This document shows positions 33,147-35,796 of a stretch of 35,796 nucleotides of DNA, piece after piece (position 1 is the stretch's first letter; each line of letters starts with the position of its first letter). The translations under genes were made by a program, and so were the position numbers. The DNA lies in NCBI GenBank assembly GCA_910588505.1, contig CAJUPQ010000034.1:1-35796 (forward strand), written 5' to 3'. The stretch comes from an uncultured Hungatella sp. Its GTDB lineage: Bacteria; Bacillota; Clostridia; Lachnospirales; Lachnospiraceae. Below the pieces are notes generated by a model, which worked only from the letters and a program-made list of their open reading frames with translations, was not told the origin of the DNA and did no database searches.

Positions 33147-34391
33147 CTAAAAACAGACAAATTTCGCACCAATAAAAAAGGTGTACCGCAGGTAAGTTTT
33201 GTTCTCCCTTGCGGTACACCTTGAAGTGTGCAATGTGTCATTAAATTTAAAGTTTTTGTCTGTCTGATATTTTTGTGATTTCGTTTCATTTTCATCATCA
33301 GTCATTCCTGTCAGTAACAATACCGGAAATATTACCCCTGACAGAATGCCTATTTTAAGATTATTGTCTAAAACACTTGAAACCATGCCAACTACTGTAG
33401 GTCCTCCTGAACATCCAATATCGCCCGCCAATGCCAGTAATGCAAACATTGCTGTACCACCTTTGGCAACATAAGCCGCTGCTTTACTAAAAACCCCTGG
33501 CCACATAATACCAACTGATAATCCGCATAGCGCACAGCCAATAAAACCAACTATCGGGCTTGGCACAAGAGAAATACAAAAATATGCAATGATGCACAAA
33601 ATGCAACTGCCTGTCATAAAGTGTTCCAAGTCAATTTGTTCCCCATATTTCCCATAAAAAGCTCTGGCACTGCCCATTAAAAGCGCAAACAGCATCGGTC
33701 CTGCTAAATCTCCAATTGTCTTGCTTACCCCCAACCCTGTTTCCGCAAATGTAGATGCCCATTGGCTCACTGCCTGTTCGCTTGCTCCGGCACATATCAT
33801 CATTACCATTAGCACCCAAAATATCTTATTGTGAAAAAGCTGTTTGACCGTTAATCCTTTTTCTCCTTCATTCATCAAAGAAGCAATAGGGACTTTTGTA
33901 AAGAAAATCATATTGACGAAAGGAACAACTGCCCATATACAAGCCATAATCTTCCAGTATTGGATTCCAAACATTTGAAAAAAAATGTTGACACAAGCAC
34001 TACCGCTACATGCCCCCAACAGTAAAAAGAATGCAGCAGACTCATGGCTTTCTCTTTATTTTTGGTAGGGCAGGCTTCTACTATAGGACTTACCAATACC
34101 TCTAACAATCCGCCACCCACCGCATATACGGCAACCGCAATCAACAGACCTGTAAAAGCACTTCTACATATATCAGGCAGAATAGTCAGAAAAACAAATC
34201 CTGTCACTGCGCAGAGATGTGCAATAATCATTGATACCCTATAACCTATCCTGTCAACAAAAGTAACCGACAAAACATCCACCAACAACTGTAATCCAAA
34301 ATTAAATGTAATGAGCAGCGTAATCTACAATCGCCTGTACAATATAACCGATAAAACATGCATAAAGTGTTTTATTATAGCTTTTGTCCAT
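33147..34391 (-). pseudogene. MFS transporter, disrupted by a deletion and a frameshift
   Basis: From ATG 34391 (GGAGG ahead) the frame reads MDKSYNKTLYACFIGYIVQA and hits a stop early. Past a junction near 34326 the family sequence resumes in another frame (ITLLITFNFGLQLLVDVLS), with about 20 residues of helix 1-2 lost. A run of eight T on the minus strand (33978-33985) then breaks the frame again; nine would join STFFF to QMFGIQYW. The final frame runs through the terminator to 33147; a one-base change near 33254 would give a stop at 33247, before the hairpin. The rest (VDRIGYRVSM, helical core, GIMWPGVFSKAAAYV) is normal MFS. The deletion makes it truly dead. It follows the MATE gene by 23 bases. 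Confidence 0.82.
33174..33222 (-). terminator. Terminator of the MATE-MFS unit
   Basis: A perfect 13-bp stem (33178-33190 with 33210-33222) is followed on the minus strand by a run of T. It lies within the extended frame of the MFS pseudogene, which supports the view that the original stop was upstream of it. Confidence 0.85.
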
Positions 34392-34414
34392 GATAGAAAC
34401 CTCCTATCTCATCA

Positions 34415-35752
34415 TCACAGCTTCTGCATCCAGCTCTTCTTTCTGAATATTGCCAATGAAACAACCACACGCACACACTCCTCCATAGACAGCACAAAAT
34501 AGACTGCTGTAATAGGAAAACGTAGCACAAAAGCAGAAAACAGCCCAAGAGGCACACCAAATATCCATGTACCAATCAAATCAACTACCATTACATAGGT
34601 TGTCCTGCCCCCACTCCTTAAAATTCCGCCTAAAATCATATTCTGTACTTTTATCGGGGCAACAAAAGCGTATGCTATAAGCAGATACCCTGTTATCTGT
34701 CTTACATCATCTTCTACTCTAAAAATCAATACATAATATTTATGAGACACTACTACAATCGCTGACAGCAGAATGGAACAGACAAGCCCTGTATACATCA
34801 ATCTTTTGGAATCCTCATAAGCGCTCCCTGTATCATCAGCCCCCAGCCTTTTGCCAATCATCACTCCGGCTGCCTGTGATACGCCGCTTAATGCTCCCAT
34901 TACCAATGCCTGCAAAGGATTGGTCAACGTCATGGCAGCGAAAGCTTTTGTTCCCAGATGACCATAAATAGACGCATAGACGTTTTCTCCAAGGCTCCAG
35001 AAGAATTCGCATACAAGCAGCGGCATTAAAATAGCCATATACTGTTTTATATGCACCTTGTCTGTCCTGATTACAAATGGAATTTTCCATGAGTGTTTCC
35101 GGTACAAATGAAAAAATAATATAACTGTAATGATACAGCCTGATAACTGAGCAATTACTGATGCCCATGCAGCCCCTTTGACGCCCATCGCCGGAAATCC
35201 TGCATTGCCAAATATAAGCACATAATTTAAAGCAGTATTGGCTACACTGGCAAAAATACCCGCATATAGTGGTATCTTTGCTGCCTGTACGCACCTAAGA
35301 TATGCGGAAAGAATTGACGTGACTGCCACGGGCAAAAAGCTGATCGCATATATCCTCAGATACTCCACTCCTTCCTGTACCGTAACAGCATCATTTGTGT
35401 ATAACCCTAAAATCCGAACTGGCGTAATCATACTTAATAAAGTAAAAATCGCTACTAATATTAAAGATACTATTAAATTTGTGTAAACGCTTCGTCCTAC
35501 TTCTTTTGTATCTTCTTTCCCTATATATTGTGCTATCATAATGCCTGCCACAGATGCTACGGCAGCGATTACAACCGAGTAAATTGACGCAAACTTTCCT
35601 CCTAACCCAATGCCTGCAATACTGATGCTTCCAAGCTGTCCTGTCATAATCTGGTCTATCACAGAAAAAGAAGACTGCATCAAACACTGTAATGTTACGG
35701 GAATAGCAATCTGGAGCAATTCTTTTTGAAATTCTTTTCTGCCTCCCGTCAT
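34415..35752 (-). CDS. MATE-family efflux transporter (third of three)
   Basis: The 445-residue protein has twelve helices and MATE patterns: IAIPVTLQCLMQSSFSVIDQ and IAGIGLGGKFASIYSVVIAA, then LTNPLQALVMGALSGVSQAA with GVMIGKRLGA in the second half. It exports small molecules by cation antiport. The ATG at 35752 is chosen because GGATAGGAG lies about ten bases ahead; the frame also extends to a GTG at 35773, where that site would be coding. It is AT-richer than the two other MATE genes in the window and leads into the MFS pseudogene, suggesting a transferred exporter pair next to mobile-element relics. Confidence 0.9.
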   Translation of the reverse strand: MTGGRKEFQKELLQIAIPVTLQCLMQSSFSVIDQIMTGQLGSISIAGIGLGGKFASIYSVVIAAVASVAGIMIAQYIGKEDTKEVGRSVYTNLIVSLILVAIFTLLSMITPVRILGLYTNDAVTVQEGVEYLRIYAISFLPVAVTSILSAYLRCVQAAKIPLYAGIFASVANTALNYVLIFGNAGFPAMGVKGAAWASVIAQLSGCIITVILFFHLYRKHSWKIPFVIRTDKVHIKQYMAILMPLLVCEFFWSLGENVYASIYGHLGTKAFAAMTLTNPLQALVMGALSGVSQAAGVMIGKRLGADDTGSAYEDSKRLMYTGLVCSILLSAIVVVSHKYYVLIFRVEDDVRQITGYLLIAYAFVAPIKVQNMILGGILRSGGRTTYVMVVDLIGTWIFGVPLGLFSAFVLRFPITAVYFVLSMEECVRVVVSLAIFRKKSWMQKL

Positions 35753-35796
35753 TTTCGGTTTTCTCCTATCCACTCCACAGCAAAATCTACCAATGC

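Overview
The window looks like chromosome from a gut-type Lachnospiraceae (Clostridium cluster XIVa) bacterium. Low-GC Gram-positive signals are consistent: AGGAGG ribosome sites, TTG starts, consensus sigma-A promoters, a DarA-type cyclic-di-AMP receptor, a class A penicillin-binding protein with a long Gly/Ser tail, and an L,D-transpeptidase. Most of the core is fairly GC-rich. The stretches near 1-1.7 kb, 8.4-9.1 kb, 21.3-22.2 kb and 31.9-35.8 kb are visibly AT-richer. No rRNA, tRNA or CRISPR array was seen.

Layout. 1-1.6 kb: an edge-cut MFS exporter and the stub of a sugar-binding lipoprotein. 1.9-5.9 kb: a beta-glucoside locus (PTS EIIC, GH1 6-phospho-beta-glucosidase, AraC/cupin regulator); both catabolic genes carry a one-base frameshift. 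A 151-bp cloverleaf-like element lies between enzyme and regulator. 6-8.4 kb: a 58-aa small protein, AzlCD amino-acid exporter, divergent PflX-like radical SAM protein. 8.4-9.25 kb: no large gene, but an orphan minus-strand transcription unit (perfect promoter, terminator, 50-codon ORF) and copy A of a 127-bp inverted-repeat element. 9.25-14 kb: DarA, an SH3 lipoprotein, a Nif11-like small protein, a MATE exporter coupled to an AraC-GNAT fusion regulator, and a DUF5655-like protein. 14-20 kb: class A PBP, Bcp peroxiredoxin, repeat copy B, Cof-type HAD phosphatase, MFS permease. 20.2-24.1 kb: AraC regulator divergent from the MFS gene, then a marR-MATE-unknown operon whose promoter holds paired operator-like sites. 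24.2-27.5 kb: monocistronic carB. 27.5-31.8 kb: a minus-strand run of a cytosolic BMP-domain protein, a metallophosphoesterase, an L,D-transpeptidase and a frameshifted small protein. 31.9-33.1 kb: a graveyard of mobile DNA (IS200-type TnpA stub, IS66 TnpB tail, MobC-like remnant). 33.1-35.8 kb: an AT-rich MATE gene followed by an MFS pseudogene.

Themes. Exporters recur (three MATE, three MFS, AzlCD), and several sit with their own regulator. Lineage-specific small proteins and structured repeats fill the gaps. Several frameshifts look like one-base homopolymer contractions, so sequence error must be excluded before the frameshift-only genes are called dead. The SBP stub, the MFS deletion and the IS remnants are true decay whatever the error rate.
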